Source: Chryseobacterium lacus (lineage in GTDB: Bacteria > Bacteroidota > Bacteroidia > Flavobacteriales > Weeksellaceae). From it: a DNA stretch of 64,000 nt. The notes below the pieces were generated by a model, which was given only the letters and a program-made list of their open reading frames with translations, was not told the DNA's origin and made no database searches. Position numbers and translations under genes: made by a program. This document shows, piece by piece, positions 50,441 to 60,486 of the stretch. Where the stretch lies: positions 186,001-250,000 of the forward strand of contig NZ_QPIE01000001.1 of the NCBI RefSeq assembly GCF_003336205.1, read 5' to 3'. The stretch's first letter is position 1, and each line of letters opens with the position of its first letter.

Positions 50441-50468
50441 AAAACGCCGCAAATATTTGCGGCGTTTA
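50441..50468 (-). terminator. Terminator of the ribosomal protein superoperon
   Basis: AAACGCCGCAAA / TTTGCGGCGTTT (50442-50453 / 50456-50467) is a near-continuous palindrome, followed by TTT on the minus strand. It lies 20 bases after the rplQ stop and ends the operon. Confidence 0.9.
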
Positions 50469-50486
50469 TAATTATGTTAAATTGTC

Positions 50487-51056
50487 TTACTCCTTATTTT
50501 CAGGAGCATCAGCGTTTGGTTCTTCTGTTTCGGCTGTAGTTTGTGGCTCTTCAACTTCTGTTTTAGCTTCCATTGCAGCAGTTTCCGCTTCCGCGGCTGC
50601 AGCAGTTGGCATAGTAGCTACTGCTTCTTTTTTAGGCGCAGCAGATCTTCTGCTTCTTCTGGTTGCTTTTTTCTCCTCTTCATTCGGATTGTAGATTTCG
50701 TTGAAATCCACAAGTTCTATCATTGCCATATCAGCAGCATCGCCTGCTCTGAATCCGGTTTTGATGATTCTTGTATATCCACCGTTTCTTTCTGCAATCT
50801 TAGGAGCTACAGTTCTGAAAAGTTCAGCAACAGTTTCTTTACTTTGCAGGTAAGAGAAAACTGTTCTTCTATTGTGTGTTGTATCTTCTTTAGCTTTAGT
50901 TAAAAGAGGTTCAATATATACTCTCAGCGCTTTCGCTTTTGCAACAGTGGTATTGATTCTTTTATGCTCAATTAGAGAACAAGCCATATTAGAAAGCATT
51001 GCTTTTCTGTGGGGTGCAGTTCTTCCTAAGTGATTGATTTTTTTACCGTGTCTCAT
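50487..51056 (-). CDS. rplQ: 50S ribosomal protein L17
   Basis: A 189-residue protein. Residues 1-125 are a standard L17 ('[34 protein letters not shown]'). The remaining ~60 residues are an Ala/Glu/Thr-rich acidic tail absent from E. coli L17 (127 residues) but usual in length for Bacteroidota. L17 sits near the peptide exit tunnel. It is the last gene of the superoperon, six bases after rpoA. Confidence 0.97.
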   Translation of the reverse strand: MRHGKKINHLGRTAPHRKAMLSNMACSLIEHKRINTTVAKAKALRVYIEPLLTKAKEDTTHNRRTVFSYLQSKETVAELFRTVAPKIAERNGGYTRIIKTGFRAGDAADMAMIELVDFNEIYNPNEEEKKATRRSRRSAAPKKEAVATMPTAAAAEAETAAMEAKTEVEEPQTTAETEEPNADAPENKE

Positions 51057-51062
51057 TGTTTA

Positions 51063-52058
51063 TTATTTATCAGCGTCTAACTTATATTTGGCAACGTCAT
51101 AACCGAAGTTAAGACCTTTTGAGTGTACTAATTCTTCTAATTCAGTCAGAGATTTTTTACCAAAATTCCTGAATTTCATGAGATCAGACTTGCTATAGGC
51201 CACCAGTTCGCCCAGAGTTTCTACCTCCGCAGCTTTCAGGCAGTTCAGAGCTCTTACGGAGAGATCCATATCTGCAAGTTTGGATTTGAGAAGTTGTCTG
51301 GTGTGGAGGGTTTCTTCATCATACTGGATGGATGCTTTCACGGCTTCTGTTTCCAGAGTAATTCTTTCGTCAGAGAACAGCATGAAATGATAGATCAGAA
51401 TCTTGGAAGCTTCTGTTAAAGCATTCTGAGGAGTAATAGAGCCATCAGTTTCAATATCCAGTATTAATTTCTCGTAGTCTGTTTTTTGCTCAACACGATA
51501 GTTTTCAATCGCATACTTTACTTTCTTGATCGGAGTAAAGATGGAATCAATCGCAATAGTTCCGATAGGAGCATTGTTAGATTTATTCTGTTCTGAAGGA
51601 ACATATCCTCTTCCCTGTTCAATATCTAAAGTTATTTCAAAAGTAACGTCTTTATTAAGATTACAGATTACCAGATCCGTATTTAAAACCTCGAAGCCAT
51701 TCATAAATTTCCCCAGATCTCCGGCAGTGATAACTGTTTTTCCGGTGATCTTAGCAGTTACCTGCTCATTGGTTGGTTGCTCTACAGTGGCTTTCAGGCG
51801 AAGTTGTTTCAGATTAAGAATAATTTCTGTTACATCTTCTATAATACCTGGAATTGTCGAAAACTCGTGCTCTACACCCTCTATTTTAATAGAAGAAATA
51901 GCATATCCTTCAAGAGAAGAAAGTAATACTCTTCTCAAAGCATTACCGATAGTAAGTCCGAAACCTGGTTCCAGCGGCCTGAATTCGAACTGGCCTTTGA
52001 AATCATCAGAACTTAAAAGAATTACTTTATCGGGTTTTATGAATTGTAAAATTGCCAT
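51063..52058 (-). CDS. rpoA: DNA-directed RNA polymerase subunit alpha
   Basis: A 331-residue protein. The N-terminal assembly domain includes '[31 protein letters not shown]'. After a linker, the C-terminal domain (about 255-320: '[47 protein letters not shown]' type) binds UP elements and regulators. The dimer scaffolds beta and beta'. Between rpsD (32 bases) and rplQ (6 bases). Confidence 0.98.
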   Translation of the reverse strand: MAILQFIKPDKVILLSSDDFKGQFEFRPLEPGFGLTIGNALRRVLLSSLEGYAISSIKIEGVEHEFSTIPGIIEDVTEIILNLKQLRLKATVEQPTNEQVTAKITGKTVITAGDLGKFMNGFEVLNTDLVICNLNKDVTFEITLDIEQGRGYVPSEQNKSNNAPIGTIAIDSIFTPIKKVKYAIENYRVEQKTDYEKLILDIETDGSITPQNALTEASKILIYHFMLFSDERITLETEAVKASIQYDEETLHTRQLLKSKLADMDLSVRALNCLKAAEVETLGELVAYSKSDLMKFRNFGKKSLTELEELVHSKGLNFGYDVAKYKLDADK

Positions 52059-52090
52059 ATTATTGGTTGAGCAAAGGTTGTTTAAAATTA

Positions 52091-52699
52091 TTATTTGTTG
52101 TAAAGTTCTACGATAAGCTGTTCCTTGATGTCTTCAGGAATCTGAATTCTTTCAGGAGCAGAAAGGAAAGTTCCTTCTTTTTTCTCATCGTTGAACTGCA
52201 ACCATTCGTAGTTGGATTTGGAAGCTAGGGCGTCCGCTACCACTTCGAGGGATTTTGATTTTTGTCTTACAGCCACTACATCACCAGCTTTCAGCAAATA
52301 TGACGGGATGTTTACCAGCTCGCCGTTTACGGTAATATGTCTGTGAGAAACCAATTGGCGGGCACCTGCTCTGGTTTTTGCAAATCCTAATCTATATACT
52401 ACGTTGTCCAATCTGGATTCACATAGTTGCAAAAGGATTTCACCAGTAACACCACTTGCTCTGGATGCTTTTTCAAAAAGATTGGCGAATTGTTTCTCCA
52501 GAATTCCGTAGGTATATTTCGCTTTTTGCTTTTCGTTCAGCTGTACTGCGTACTCTGATTTTTTAGCTCCTCTTCTTTTGTTGAGGCCGTGTTGTCCCGG
52601 TGGTTGGTTTTTTCTTTTCTCGAAGTTTTTGTCATCTCCGAAGATTGCAACACCAAATTTTCTTGCAATCTTAGTTTTTGGTCCAATATATCTTGCCAT
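52091..52699 (-). CDS. rpsD: 30S ribosomal protein S4
   Basis: A 202-residue protein starting '[21 protein letters not shown]'. The S4 RNA-binding domain ('[35 protein letters not shown]') is at about residues 92-126. It binds 16S rRNA early in 30S assembly and in many bacteria represses its own operon. There are no zinc cysteines at the N-terminus, so it is the zinc-free form. Confidence 0.98.
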   Translation of the reverse strand: MARYIGPKTKIARKFGVAIFGDDKNFEKRKNQPPGQHGLNKRRGAKKSEYAVQLNEKQKAKYTYGILEKQFANLFEKASRASGVTGEILLQLCESRLDNVVYRLGFAKTRAGARQLVSHRHITVNGELVNIPSYLLKAGDVVAVRQKSKSLEVVADALASKSNYEWLQFNDEKKEGTFLSAPERIQIPEDIKEQLIVELYNK

Positions 52700-52724
52700 A
52701 TTATTTAAAATTTAAACCTGTAGA

Positions 52725-53114
52725 TTATACTCTTCTTCTTTTTGGTGGTCTACAACCGTTGTGAGGCATTGGAGTCACATCTACGATTTCACTTACTTCT
52801 ATTCCGGAGTTGTGAATGGTTCTGATAGCAGATTCTCTACCTGCACCAGGTCCTTTTACAAAAACCTTTACTCTTCTCAAGCCTGCTTCATGCGCTACTG
52901 TAGCACAATTTTCGGCTGCCATTTGTGCAGCAAAAGGGGTATTCTTTTTAGAACCTCTGAATCCCATTTTACCAGCTGATGCCCAAGAGATTACTTCTCC
53001 GTTTTTATTCGTTAAAGAAATAATAATATTATTGAAAGATGCCTGGATATGTGCTTCTCCGATAGCTTCTACTTTTACTTTTCTTTTTTTAACTACTTTA
53101 GTTTGCTTTGCCAT
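52725..53114 (-). CDS. rpsK: 30S ribosomal protein S11
   Basis: A 129-residue protein with '[40 protein letters not shown]' and the end '[16 protein letters not shown]', both diagnostic. It forms part of the 30S platform near the E site. Between rpsM (11 bases) and rpsD (25 bases). Confidence 0.98.
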   Translation of the reverse strand: MAKQTKVVKKRKVKVEAIGEAHIQASFNNIIISLTNKNGEVISWASAGKMGFRGSKKNTPFAAQMAAENCATVAHEAGLRRVKVFVKGPGAGRESAIRTIHNSGIEVSEIVDVTPMPHNGCRPPKRRRV

Positions 53115-53125
53115 AATTCTAACGA

Positions 53126-53503
53126 TTATTTACTTGCTTTTTTCTTGTTAGCAACAGTTTTTCTTCTTCCTTTACGGGTTCTAGAATTGTTTTTCGTTCT
53201 TTGGCCTCTTAAAGGTAATCCAAGTCTGTGACGTATTCCTCGTTGGCATCCTATGTCCATTAATCGCTTAATGTTCAATTGCACTTCAGAACGCAGTTCA
53301 CCTTCAACTTTAATGTTGTCTGTGATGTAGTTTCTGATGGCAGCCAATTCATCGTCATTCCATTCGTTGACTTTCTTGTCTTCGCTAATACCGGCAGCTT
53401 TCAGAATTTCAGAAGATGTACTTCTTCCAATTCCGTAGATATAAGTTAAGCCGATAACGCCTCTTTTGTTTTTTGGTAAATCAATACCGGAAATTCTCGC
53501 CAT
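53126..53503 (-). CDS. rpsM: 30S ribosomal protein S13
   Basis: A 125-residue protein: '[26 protein letters not shown]' at the start, '[28 protein letters not shown]' near the end. It sits in the 30S head and contacts the P-site tRNA and the 50S subunit. Nine bases after rpmJ. Confidence 0.98.
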   Translation of the reverse strand: MARISGIDLPKNKRGVIGLTYIYGIGRSTSSEILKAAGISEDKKVNEWNDDELAAIRNYITDNIKVEGELRSEVQLNIKRLMDIGCQRGIRHRLGLPLRGQRTKNNSRTRKGRRKTVANKKKASK

Positions 53504-53512
53504 AATTTAATT

Positions 53513-53629
53513 TTAGCCTTGTCTTTGTTTAAATTTGGGGTTTTTCTTGTTGATTACAAACAGAACGCCTTTTCTGCGAACGATTTTGCAATCAGCACTT
53601 CTTTTTTTAATAGATGCTCTAACTTTCAT
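53513..53629 (-). CDS. rpmJ: 50S ribosomal protein L36
   Basis: A 38-residue protein starting [20 protein letters not shown] and ending KFKQRQG, with the ATG at 53627-53629 and stop at 53513-53515. Cys14 is kept, but the other zinc-binding positions of the Cys/His-rich L36 form are changed (for example the usual second cysteine reads Val), so this is the zinc-free type. It lies in the usual place between infA and rpsM, after an unusually long 130-base spacer. Confidence 0.95.
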   Translation of the reverse strand: MKVRASIKKRSADCKIVRRKGVLFVINKKNPKFKQRQG

Positions 53630-53700
53630 TTGTTTTTCTTATTGTCTTTTCAAAGGTCAAATGGAATCTCGCGATTTCATTTGATTGTGCTTTATGCTTA

Positions 53701-53728
53701 AGGCAATTGGCTTTTGGCTAATTGCCCT
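53701..53728. other. Hairpin in the infA-rpmJ spacer
   Basis: GGCAATT (53702-53708) pairs with AATTGCC (53720-53726), with a further GC core. No T-run follows on the minus strand, so it is more likely an RNA stability or processing element in the 130-base spacer than a terminator. Confidence 0.4.
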
Positions 53729-53759
53729 TGTTATAAAAAGTTACAAACGCCAGACACGG

Positions 53760-53975
53760 TTAGTATCTGAACGTGATTCTTCCCTTTGATAAATCATAGG
53801 GAGACATTTCAAGTTTAACTTTATCACCAGGGAGAAGCTTGATGTAATGCATTCTCATTTTACCAGAAATATGGGCAATAAGGACATGCCCATTTTCCAA
53901 TTCTACACGAAACATGGCGTTGGAAAGTGATTCCACGATTACGCCATCCTGTTCAATATGTTTTTGTTTTGCCAT
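53760..53975 (-). CDS. infA: Translation initiation factor IF-1
   Basis: A 71-residue OB-fold protein: '[70 protein letters not shown]' type sequence, standard in length. It binds the 30S A site during initiation. Its ATG shares one base with the secY stop (TAATG), implying coupled translation. The adk and map genes that separate secY and infA in many bacteria are absent. Confidence 0.98.
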   Translation of the reverse strand: MAKQKHIEQDGVIVESLSNAMFRVELENGHVLIAHISGKMRMHYIKLLPGDKVKLEMSPYDLSKGRITFRY

Positions 53976-55357
53976 TAACTTTGATTCGTTGTTCTGGACA
54001 GTTTAGACTGCATGAGACCGTCGTAATGATGATTCAACAGATAAGTGTTGATTTGCTGAACGGTATCTAATGTTACCCCCACCATAATCAACAACGAAGT
54101 TCCCCCGAAAAATAGGGCAAAATTCTGAGTTTCAACCAACCATCCATACACTAGTGCCGGAAGGACTGCAAAAATAGCTAAAAATATTGAACCGGGCAAA
54201 GTGATTTTTGATAAAATATCATCCAGATAATCAGCGGTTTCTTTACCGGGTCTGATTTTAGGAATCAATCCTCCATTTCTCTTCAGGTCATCCGCCATCT
54301 GATTTACAGGAATGGTAATGGCCGTATAGAAGAAGGTAAATATAATAATCAATAATCCAAATAATACATTGTACTGCCAGCTGAATACATTTTGGAATCC
54401 TGCAAAAAAAGTATTGCTGTCATCCACCTTGGTGAGAAGGCCTGGTACAAACATTAAAGCCTGTGCAAAGATGATTGGCATTACACCCGCTGCATTCACC
54501 TTTAGTGGAATCCACTGTCTGGCTCCCTGCATCAGATTTTTATTCACACCACCTCTTGCCTGCGCACGGCTTACATATTGAATCGGTATTTTTCTGACTG
54601 CGACAGAGAGAATAATAGCCAACAAGACTACAAACATCCAGAACAGAATTTCAATAAGAATCATGATAGCTCCTGCACCTCCAGCACCCGTTTGCGTTAC
54701 ATATTCCTGTACAAAAGCCTGTGGAAGTCCTGCCAAAATCCCCACCATAATGAGGATAGAGATCCCGTTTCCGATACCTTTGTCAGTAATTTTTTCACCC
54801 AGCCACATTGCGAATACAGAACCTGCTACCAAAATCACGATGCTGGGTAACCAGAACATGATTGAGTTGGGTTCTACATAATAAGCCTGTGAAAACTGTG
54901 CATACGGAAGGAACATGGTGGTAATGGAAGTAAGATAACTGGGTGCCTGTACAAGACAAACGGCAATGGTAAGCCACCTTGTAATCTGGTTCAGTGTATT
55001 TCTTCCGGATTCCCCGTCCTTCTGCAATTTCTGCAAATAAGGAATAGCCATCCCCATTAGCTGTACGATAATGGAAGCTGAAATGTAGGGCATAATTCCT
55101 AAAGCCATAATGGATGCATTAGCAAATGCACCTCCTGTAAAAGAGGAAAGCAAACCAAGAAGCCCAGCTCCTTGGTTGTTTCCACCTTGATTTTTGTAGT
55201 TCTCTAATAAATCTCCCACTTCCGAAAGGTTGATCGCAGGTAGGGAAATAAATGTTGCGAATCTATACACCAGGATCATCCCTAAGGTAAAGAGGATTTT
55301 TTCTCTAAGTTCCTTAAGACTCCAAATGTTTTTGAGTGTTTGTATAAATCCTTTCAT
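53975..55357 (-). CDS. secY: Protein translocase subunit SecY
   Basis: A 460-residue membrane protein with ten transmembrane helices. Signature stretches are '[34 protein letters not shown]' and '[25 protein letters not shown]'. It forms the core of the Sec channel in the inner membrane. Eight bases after rplO; the stop overlaps infA by one base. Confidence 0.98.
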   Translation of the reverse strand: MKGFIQTLKNIWSLKELREKILFTLGMILVYRFATFISLPAINLSEVGDLLENYKNQGGNNQGAGLLGLLSSFTGGAFANASIMALGIMPYISASIIVQLMGMAIPYLQKLQKDGESGRNTLNQITRWLTIAVCLVQAPSYLTSITTMFLPYAQFSQAYYVEPNSIMFWLPSIVILVAGSVFAMWLGEKITDKGIGNGISILIMVGILAGLPQAFVQEYVTQTGAGGAGAIMILIEILFWMFVVLLAIILSVAVRKIPIQYVSRAQARGGVNKNLMQGARQWIPLKVNAAGVMPIIFAQALMFVPGLLTKVDDSNTFFAGFQNVFSWQYNVLFGLLIIIFTFFYTAITIPVNQMADDLKRNGGLIPKIRPGKETADYLDDILSKITLPGSIFLAIFAVLPALVYGWLVETQNFALFFGGTSLLIMVGVTLDTVQQINTYLLNHHYDGLMQSKLSRTTNQS

Positions 55358-55365
55358 TTCAATAA

Positions 55366-55815
55366 TTATAGAGTGATTGCTTTACCTCCTGCTTTAGAAA
55401 TAAGTTCTTCAGCAGATTTGGTGAATTTATCTGCAGAGATGGAAACACTTGATTTCAATTCTCCTCTGCCCATAATTTTCACAAGGTCATTTTTAGTTAC
55501 CAAACCATTTTCCATCAATACTTCTTTTGTAATATCGCCTTTGATATCTTTAGTATCGATTAAATTTTGGATGGTATCCAGATTAATCCCTCTAAATTCT
55601 TTTCTATTCACATTATTAAAACCGAACTTTGGAAGTCTTCTTTGCAATGGCATTTGTCCTCCTTCAAAACCGATTTTCTGAGAATAACCGCTTCTGGATT
55701 TCTGGCCTTTGTGCCCTTTGGTTGAAGTACCTCCTTTTCCGCTTCCCTGTCCTCTTCCAATTCTTTTGGAATTGTGCGTAGAACCTGTTGCCGGCTGCAT
55801 ACTGTTTAACTTCAT
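55366..55815 (-). CDS. rplO: 50S ribosomal protein L15
   Basis: A 149-residue protein with the Gly-rich N-terminal 'SKRIGRGQGSGKGGTSTKGHKGQKSRSG' that threads into 23S rRNA, and the C-terminal 'ISKAGGKA' end. Fourteen bases after rpmD. Confidence 0.98.
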   Translation of the reverse strand: MKLNSMQPATGSTHNSKRIGRGQGSGKGGTSTKGHKGQKSRSGYSQKIGFEGGQMPLQRRLPKFGFNNVNRKEFRGINLDTIQNLIDTKDIKGDITKEVLMENGLVTKNDLVKIMGRGELKSSVSISADKFTKSAEELISKAGGKAITL

Positions 55816-55829
55816 TTTGTTTAATTTAA

Positions 55830-56009
55830 TTAGTTTTCCTGAACTTCTACTAAGTGTCTTACTGCTGCTACCATTCCTAAGATGGAAGGCGTAGTTTCGT
55901 GCTCTACTACCTGGTGTAGTTTTTTCAAACCTAAAGCTTCGAGAGTTCTCTTTTGCGCTTGAGTTCTACCAATAGCACTTCTTACCTGTTTTACTTTAAT
56001 TGTTGCCAT
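55830..56009 (-). CDS. rpmD: 50S ribosomal protein L30
   Basis: A 59-residue protein with ATG at 56007-56009 and stop at 55830-55832. It reads [20 protein letters not shown], then '[18 protein letters not shown]' and '[12 protein letters not shown]', the full L30 pattern. Between rpsE and rplO with 14-base gaps on both sides. Confidence 0.96.
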   Translation of the reverse strand: MATIKVKQVRSAIGRTQAQKRTLEALGLKKLHQVVEHETTPSILGMVAAVRHLVEVQEN

Positions 56010-56023
56010 TTGTCTTAAAACTT

Positions 56024-56548
56024 TTAGTGTTTGAATACTTTATCTAATGATACACCTCTCATTCTTGCAATTTCTTCAGGAGTTCTAATATCCAATAACG
56101 CTTTGAAAGTAGCTTTCACCATGTTATGTGGGTTAGAAGATCCTTTGGATTTTGTAAGAATGTCTTTGATTCCTGCCGATTCTACTACAATACGCACAGT
56201 ATTACCTGCGATTACCCCGGTACCGTGAGACGCTGGTCTCATGAATATATCTGCCCCGCCAAATCTTGCGGCGCTTTCGTGATAGATGGTTCCGTGCTTA
56301 GTAATAGGAATTTTAACTAAATTTTTCTTTGCATCTTCTACCGCTTTGGATATGGCGGTTGCAACTTCTTTAGATTTTCCCAGTCCGTAACCGATAACTC
56401 CTGCTTCGTCTCCTACAACTACTATTGCAGAAAATCCGAATGCACGGCCACCTTTAGTTACTTTTGTTACTCTGTTTACAGCTACGAGACGATCTTTAAG
56501 TTCTAATCCTCCCGGTTTTACTTTTTCGATATTATCTAGTCCTAACAT
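56024..56548 (-). CDS. rpsE: 30S ribosomal protein S5
   Basis: A 174-residue protein. '[46 protein letters not shown]' is the double-stranded RNA-binding half and '[19 protein letters not shown]' the second domain. It helps proofreading at the 30S mRNA entry. Twenty bases after rplR. Confidence 0.98.
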   Translation of the reverse strand: MLGLDNIEKVKPGGLELKDRLVAVNRVTKVTKGGRAFGFSAIVVVGDEAGVIGYGLGKSKEVATAISKAVEDAKKNLVKIPITKHGTIYHESAARFGGADIFMRPASHGTGVIAGNTVRIVVESAGIKDILTKSKGSSNPHNMVKATFKALLDIRTPEEIARMRGVSLDKVFKH

Positions 56549-56568
56549 TGTTATCCGAAATTTTATGA

Positions 56569-56916
56569 TTAGAATTTTAGTCCGCCTTCTCTCGCCCCTT
56601 CAGCAAGAGCTTTCACTCTGCCGTGATATACGAAACCGTTTCTGTCGAACACTATATTTTCAATTCCTGCAGCCTTGGCTTTTTCAGCGATAGCTTTACC
56701 CACTTCTGCAGAGATTTCTACTTTGCTACCTGTTGCGTTAAGCGCTCTGGAAGAGGCTGAAGCAAGGGTTTTACCTTCTTTGTCGTCGATCAACTGAGCG
56801 TAAATTTCCTTATTACTTTTGTATACAGATAATCTTGGCAGTTCAGCAGAGCCAGAAATTTTTCCTCTAACTCTTCTTTTGATCCTGATTCTTTTTTGTA
56901 CTTTATTTAGTGCCAT
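56569..56916 (-). CDS. rplR: 50S ribosomal protein L18
   Basis: A 115-residue protein: '[45 protein letters not shown]', then '[26 protein letters not shown]'. It binds 5S rRNA. Fourteen bases after rplF. Confidence 0.98.
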   Translation of the reverse strand: MALNKVQKRIRIKRRVRGKISGSAELPRLSVYKSNKEIYAQLIDDKEGKTLASASSRALNATGSKVEISAEVGKAIAEKAKAAGIENIVFDRNGFVYHGRVKALAEGAREGGLKF

Positions 56917-56930
56917 TTTCTTAAAATTTA

Positions 56931-57476
56931 TTAAGCAGATTTACCAGCTTTTCTTCTCACGATTTCTCCTACGAATCTCACCCCTTTTCCTTTGTATGGT
57001 TCAGGTTTTCTGAATGATCTGATTTTTGCAGACACCATTCCCAGAAGTTGTTTGTCGTGCGAAGACAAAGTAATAATTGGACTTTTACCTTTTTCAGTCA
57101 ATGTATCTACTTTCACTTCGCTAGGAAGTTCCAGAACGATACCATGGGAGAATCCTAGGGCCAACTCCAGTTTTTGTCCGGAATGTGATGCTCTGTAACC
57201 TACCCCTACCAATTCTAGTTTCTTTTCGAAACCTTCGGATACACCCACAATCATGTTGTTGACTAGTGATCTGTATAATCCGTGTAGTGCTTTATGTTGC
57301 TTAGACTCAGATGGGCGGCTAAAAGTAAGTTCGCCATCGTTTTGTTCTAAAGTAATTCCGGCAGTCATTTCCTGTGAGAGTTCTCCTTTCGGGCCCTTCA
57401 CGGTTACGATACCGTCTTTTTCGGTAACAGTAACTCCTGCAGGAATCGTTATAATTGCTTTACCAATTCTTGACAT
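56931..57476 (-). CDS. rplF: 50S ribosomal protein L6
   Basis: A 181-residue protein of two similar domains: '[33 protein letters not shown]' at the start and '[27 protein letters not shown]' at the end. It lies near the sarcin-ricin loop where GTPase factors bind. Eighteen bases after rpsH. Confidence 0.98.
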   Translation of the reverse strand: MSRIGKAIITIPAGVTVTEKDGIVTVKGPKGELSQEMTAGITLEQNDGELTFSRPSESKQHKALHGLYRSLVNNMIVGVSEGFEKKLELVGVGYRASHSGQKLELALGFSHGIVLELPSEVKVDTLTEKGKSPIITLSSHDKQLLGMVSAKIRSFRKPEPYKGKGVRFVGEIVRRKAGKSA

Positions 57477-57494
57477 TTTCCTTATTTTAAAAAA

Positions 57495-57893
57495 TTAATA
57501 AACATAGCAGATTACTTCACCGCCCACATTTTCATTTTTCGCCTGCTTCCCTGTCATCACGCCTTTGGATGTAGAGATAACAGCGATACCTAAACCGTTC
57601 AGAACTCTTGGAAGCTCTGTAGAACCTGCATAATATCTCAATCCCGGCCTGGAGGCTCTCTGGATGGACTTAATAGCTGGTTTCCCGGTTAGTTTGTCAT
57701 ACTTCAAAGCGATTTTTATATTCCCCTGAACAGCGTTGTCCTCAAACTTGTAGTTTGTGATATAACCCTGATCAAACAAAATTTTAGTAATCTCCTTTTT
57801 GATTTTCGATGCAGGAATGTCCACCACCTTGTGGCCTGCGCTTTGTGCGTTCCTTACTCTGGTTAGGAAATCTGAAATTGGATCTGTTACCAT
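57495..57893 (-). CDS. rpsH: 30S ribosomal protein S8
   Basis: A 132-residue protein: 'MVTDPISDFLTRVRNAQSAGHKVVDIPASKIKKEI' and the C-terminal 'LGIAVISTSKGVMTGKQAKNENVGGEVICYVY'. It binds the 16S central domain and in E. coli represses the spc operon. It is preceded by an unusually long 137-base spacer after rpsN, so it may have extra regulation. Confidence 0.98.
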   Translation of the reverse strand: MVTDPISDFLTRVRNAQSAGHKVVDIPASKIKKEITKILFDQGYITNYKFEDNAVQGNIKIALKYDKLTGKPAIKSIQRASRPGLRYYAGSTELPRVLNGLGIAVISTSKGVMTGKQAKNENVGGEVICYVY

Positions 57894-57940
57894 TTTTCTT
57901 TTTTGTTGTTATTGGTTAATGATCATCAGTTTTGAAAAGA

Positions 57941-57961
57941 ACCAAGATCCAAGAACAAGAC
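57941..57961. repeat. Short 7-base-period repeat in the rpsN-rpsH spacer
   Basis: ACCAAGA, TCCAAGA and ACAAGAC follow one another (57941-57961) as three degenerate 7-base units. The 137-base spacer (57894-58030) has no gene and is otherwise A/T rich, in an operon where most spacers are 2-32 bases. Confidence 0.5.
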
Positions 57962-58030
57962 TTATCTTTCCTCTTTATTCTTTTTTCTTTTATCTGTAAT
58001 CAACTTGATGATCTCGATTGTTCTAAATTG

Positions 58031-58300
58031 TTACCAACTTGCTTTTTTCACTCCCGGGATCAGGCCTGCATTGGCCATTTCTCTGAAAGTTACTCTGGAA
58101 AGACCGAATGTTCTCATGTAACCTCTTGGTCTTCCTGTTAGTTTACATCTGTTATGTAGCCTAACTGGTGAAGCGTTTTTTGGTAGTTTTTGTAATGCTT
58201 CGTAATCTCCGGCTTCTTTCAAAGCTTTTCTTTTCTCAGCATACTTAGCAACCATTGCTTCTCTTTTGCGCTCGCGCGCTTTCATTGATTCTTTAGCCAT
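58031..58300 (-). CDS. rpsN: 30S ribosomal protein S14 (zinc-free form)
   Basis: An 89-residue S14: '[36 protein letters not shown]' and '[40 protein letters not shown]'. It has one cysteine and no CxxC pair, so it is the longer, zinc-independent type. Two bases after rplE. Confidence 0.98.
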   Translation of the reverse strand: MAKESMKARERKREAMVAKYAEKRKALKEAGDYEALQKLPKNASPVRLHNRCKLTGRPRGYMRTFGLSRVTFREMANAGLIPGVKKASW

Positions 58301-58302
58301 TC

Positions 58303-58860
58303 TTAGTTCTTTTTAAATGGTAAACCGTAATGTGTTAATAATGCTTTTGCTTCCTTATCAGTTTTAGCTGATGTTACAAAAGTAATGTCCATTCCCTGGA
58401 TTTTTTTCACTTTATCGATCACGATTTCAGGGAAAATAATCTGCTCAGTAATACCGAGGTTATAGTTTCCTCTTCCGTCGAAACCGTCTGCTTTAATTCC
58501 TGAGAAATCTCTGATTCTTGGAAGTGCCGAGGAAGTCAATCTGTCTAAGAACTCGTACATTCTGTCGGCTCTTAGGGTAACTCTTGCACCTACAGGCATT
58601 CCTTTTCTGAGTTTGAAAGCAGCTTCGTCTTTCTTGGAAATAGTTCCTACTGCTTTTTGTCCGGTGATGGCTGTCAATTCTTCCACTGCATAATCTACGA
58701 TTTTTTTATCGGCAGTAGCAGCTCCCAAACCTTGAGATACAACGATTTTTTCCAATCTGGGAACCTGCATTACAGATTTGTACCCAAATTCTTCCATCAT
58801 TGCAGGAACAATTTTCTCTTTATATATTTTTTTAGGTCTTGCTATAAATTCCATTGTCAT
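58303..58860 (-). CDS. rplE: 50S ribosomal protein L5
   Basis: A 185-residue protein: '[40 protein letters not shown]', '[29 protein letters not shown]' and '[25 protein letters not shown]'. It binds 5S rRNA and forms a bridge to the 30S head. The start could be the ATG at 58860 or the second ATG two codons later (58854), which fits homologues slightly better. Confidence 0.97.
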   Translation of the reverse strand: MTMEFIARPKKIYKEKIVPAMMEEFGYKSVMQVPRLEKIVVSQGLGAATADKKIVDYAVEELTAITGQKAVGTISKKDEAAFKLRKGMPVGARVTLRADRMYEFLDRLTSSALPRIRDFSGIKADGFDGRGNYNLGITEQIIFPEIVIDKVKKIQGMDITFVTSAKTDKEAKALLTHYGLPFKKN

Positions 58861-58866
58861 TTACAA

Positions 58867-59187
58867 TTATAAAGTTTCACCGGTTGTTTTGGCAACTCTT
58901 ACTTTTTTATCACCTTCTATTTTGGTTCCTGTTTTGGTTGCTTTTCCGTTTTTATCCATTAAAGCCACGTTAGAAACATGGATAGAAGCTTCTTTTTCTA
59001 CAATTCCACCCTGAGGGTTAGATGCAGATGGTTTTACGTGTCTTTTCACGATGTTTACACCTGCTACAATTACTCTGGGGTCTTTTCCTTCTTTTCTGAT
59101 GACTTCCAGAACTTCTCCTTTGCTACCTTTATTTTTTCCGGTGGTAACGATTACGTTATCGCCTCTTTTAATTTTAACTTTTGTCAT
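58867..59187 (-). CDS. rplX: 50S ribosomal protein L24
   Basis: A 106-residue KOW-domain protein: 'KIKRGDNVIVTTGKNKGSKGEVLEV', then 'VNIVKRHVKPSASNPQGGIVEKEASIHVSNVALMD'. It starts 50S assembly and lies by the exit tunnel. Twenty bases after rplN. Confidence 0.98.
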   Translation of the reverse strand: MTKVKIKRGDNVIVTTGKNKGSKGEVLEVIRKEGKDPRVIVAGVNIVKRHVKPSASNPQGGIVEKEASIHVSNVALMDKNGKATKTGTKIEGDKKVRVAKTTGETL

Positions 59188-59207
59188 TGTCTTAAAATTT
59201 TAAAAAA

Positions 59208-59576
59208 TTAAAGTACTTCGGGAGCTAATGAAATCACTTTCATATATTCCTTGTCTCTCAGTTCACGTGCAACAGGGCCGAAAACACGGGTTCCTCTCAT
59301 TTCTCCGGCAGCATTCAGAAGAACGCAAGCGTTATCGTCGAACTTGATGTAAGATCCATCTTTTCTGCGGATTGCTTTTTTTGTTCTTATTACTACGGCT
59401 TTAGAAACTTGCCCTTTCTTAGCATTTCCTTGCGGTGTAGAATCCTTGATCGTCACTACGATTTTATCACCAACGGAAGCATATCTTCTTCTGGTACCTC
59501 CCAGAACTCTGATTACCAAAACTTCTTTTGCTCCGGTATTATCAGCTACTTTTAATCTTGATTCTGTTTGTAACAT
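59208..59576 (-). CDS. rplN: 50S ribosomal protein L14
   Basis: A 122-residue protein: '[37 protein letters not shown]' and '[29 protein letters not shown]', the standard ends. It forms an intersubunit bridge. Its ATG overlaps the rpsQ stop by one base. Confidence 0.98.
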   Translation of the reverse strand: MLQTESRLKVADNTGAKEVLVIRVLGGTRRRYASVGDKIVVTIKDSTPQGNAKKGQVSKAVVIRTKKAIRRKDGSYIKFDDNACVLLNAAGEMRGTRVFGPVARELRDKEYMKVISLAPEVL

Positions 59577-59830
59577 TACTTAGCTTTTTCAATGATTCTT
59601 ACTAATCTCCATCTTTTATTTTTGCTTAAAGGCCTTGTTTCCTGAATCAGGACCGTATCGCCTTCGTTGCACTCGTTGTTCTCGTCGTGTGCGGTATATT
59701 TTTTCGTCTTCAATACGAATTTACCGTACATCGGGTGTTTCATTCTCATCGTTTCGCTTACAACAATAGTTTTTTCCATTTTGTTGCTGGAAACCACTCC
59801 GATTCTTTCTTTTCTTAAATTTCTTTCCAT
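59576..59830 (-). CDS. rpsQ: 30S ribosomal protein S17
   Basis: An 84-residue OB-fold protein: '[37 protein letters not shown]', '[31 protein letters not shown]'. It binds the 5' domain of 16S rRNA. Twelve bases after rpmC. Confidence 0.98.
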   Translation of the reverse strand: MERNLRKERIGVVSSNKMEKTIVVSETMRMKHPMYGKFVLKTKKYTAHDENNECNEGDTVLIQETRPLSKNKRWRLVRIIEKAK

Positions 59831-59842
59831 TGTAAAAATGAA

Positions 59843-60031
59843 TTATTGTTGTTTTGCGCTTAGTTCTGTTTCCAATCTTGCGATGGTTCTTCTCAAATCT
59901 CTGATTTGGATTGGGTTTTCTACAGGACTGATTCTGTGCGCTAATTTTGTTTTGAGGTATTCCGCTTTCAGTTCAGTAAGTTTGTTCTGTAAGTCACCTG
60001 CGTTCAATTTCTTGATATCAGCATTTTTCAT
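59843..60031 (-). CDS. rpmC: 50S ribosomal protein L29
   Basis: A 62-residue helical hairpin: 'MKNADIKKLNAGDLQNKLTELKAEYLKTKLAH', then 'NPIQIRDLRRTIARLETEL'. It sits at the tunnel exit by L23. Eleven bases after rplP. Confidence 0.97.
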   Translation of the reverse strand: MKNADIKKLNAGDLQNKLTELKAEYLKTKLAHRISPVENPIQIRDLRRTIARLETELSAKQQ

Positions 60032-60042
60032 AATTCAAAGAT

Positions 60043-60468
60043 TTATTGAGGTTTTACAAAATCGTTAGCGACGATAAACTTAGTGACTACGGGTAATTTC
60101 TGTGCAGCAAGGCGGAGTGCTTCTTTGGCAACGTCATGAGGAACGCCTCCTACTTCGAACATAATTTTACCAGGCTTCACTACAGATACCCAATATTCCA
60201 CGGCACCTTTACCTTTACCCATCCTTACTTCGGCTGGTTTTTTGGTAATCGGCTTATCCGGGAAAATTTTAATCCACAGTTGCCCTTCTCTTTTCATATA
60301 TCTCGTAGCGGCAATACGCGCAGCTTCGATTTGTCTTGCGGTGATCCACGCTCCGTCAATGGCTTTAATTCCGAAAGTTCCATACGCGAGTTGTGCTCCT
60401 CTCTGCGCATTTCCCTTCATCTTCATCTTATGAACTTTACGGAATTTGGTTCTTCTTGGTTGTAACAT
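60043..60468 (-). CDS. rplP: 50S ribosomal protein L16
   Basis: A 141-residue protein: '[36 protein letters not shown]' and '[23 protein letters not shown]'. It positions A-site tRNA on the 50S. The spacer from rpsC is 93 bases and holds a tandem repeat. Confidence 0.98.
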   Translation of the reverse strand: MLQPRRTKFRKVHKMKMKGNAQRGAQLAYGTFGIKAIDGAWITARQIEAARIAATRYMKREGQLWIKIFPDKPITKKPAEVRMGKGKGAVEYWVSVVKPGKIMFEVGGVPHDVAKEALRLAAQKLPVVTKFIVANDFVKPQ

Positions 60469-60486
60469 TTTCTTAAATTTAGATGC

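Noticed and set aside
50600-50700. Low-complexity Ala/Glu tail of rplQ as a possible assembly or frameshift artefact
   Set aside because: The frame continues cleanly to a stop just before the operon terminator, and extended L17 tails are usual in this phylum.
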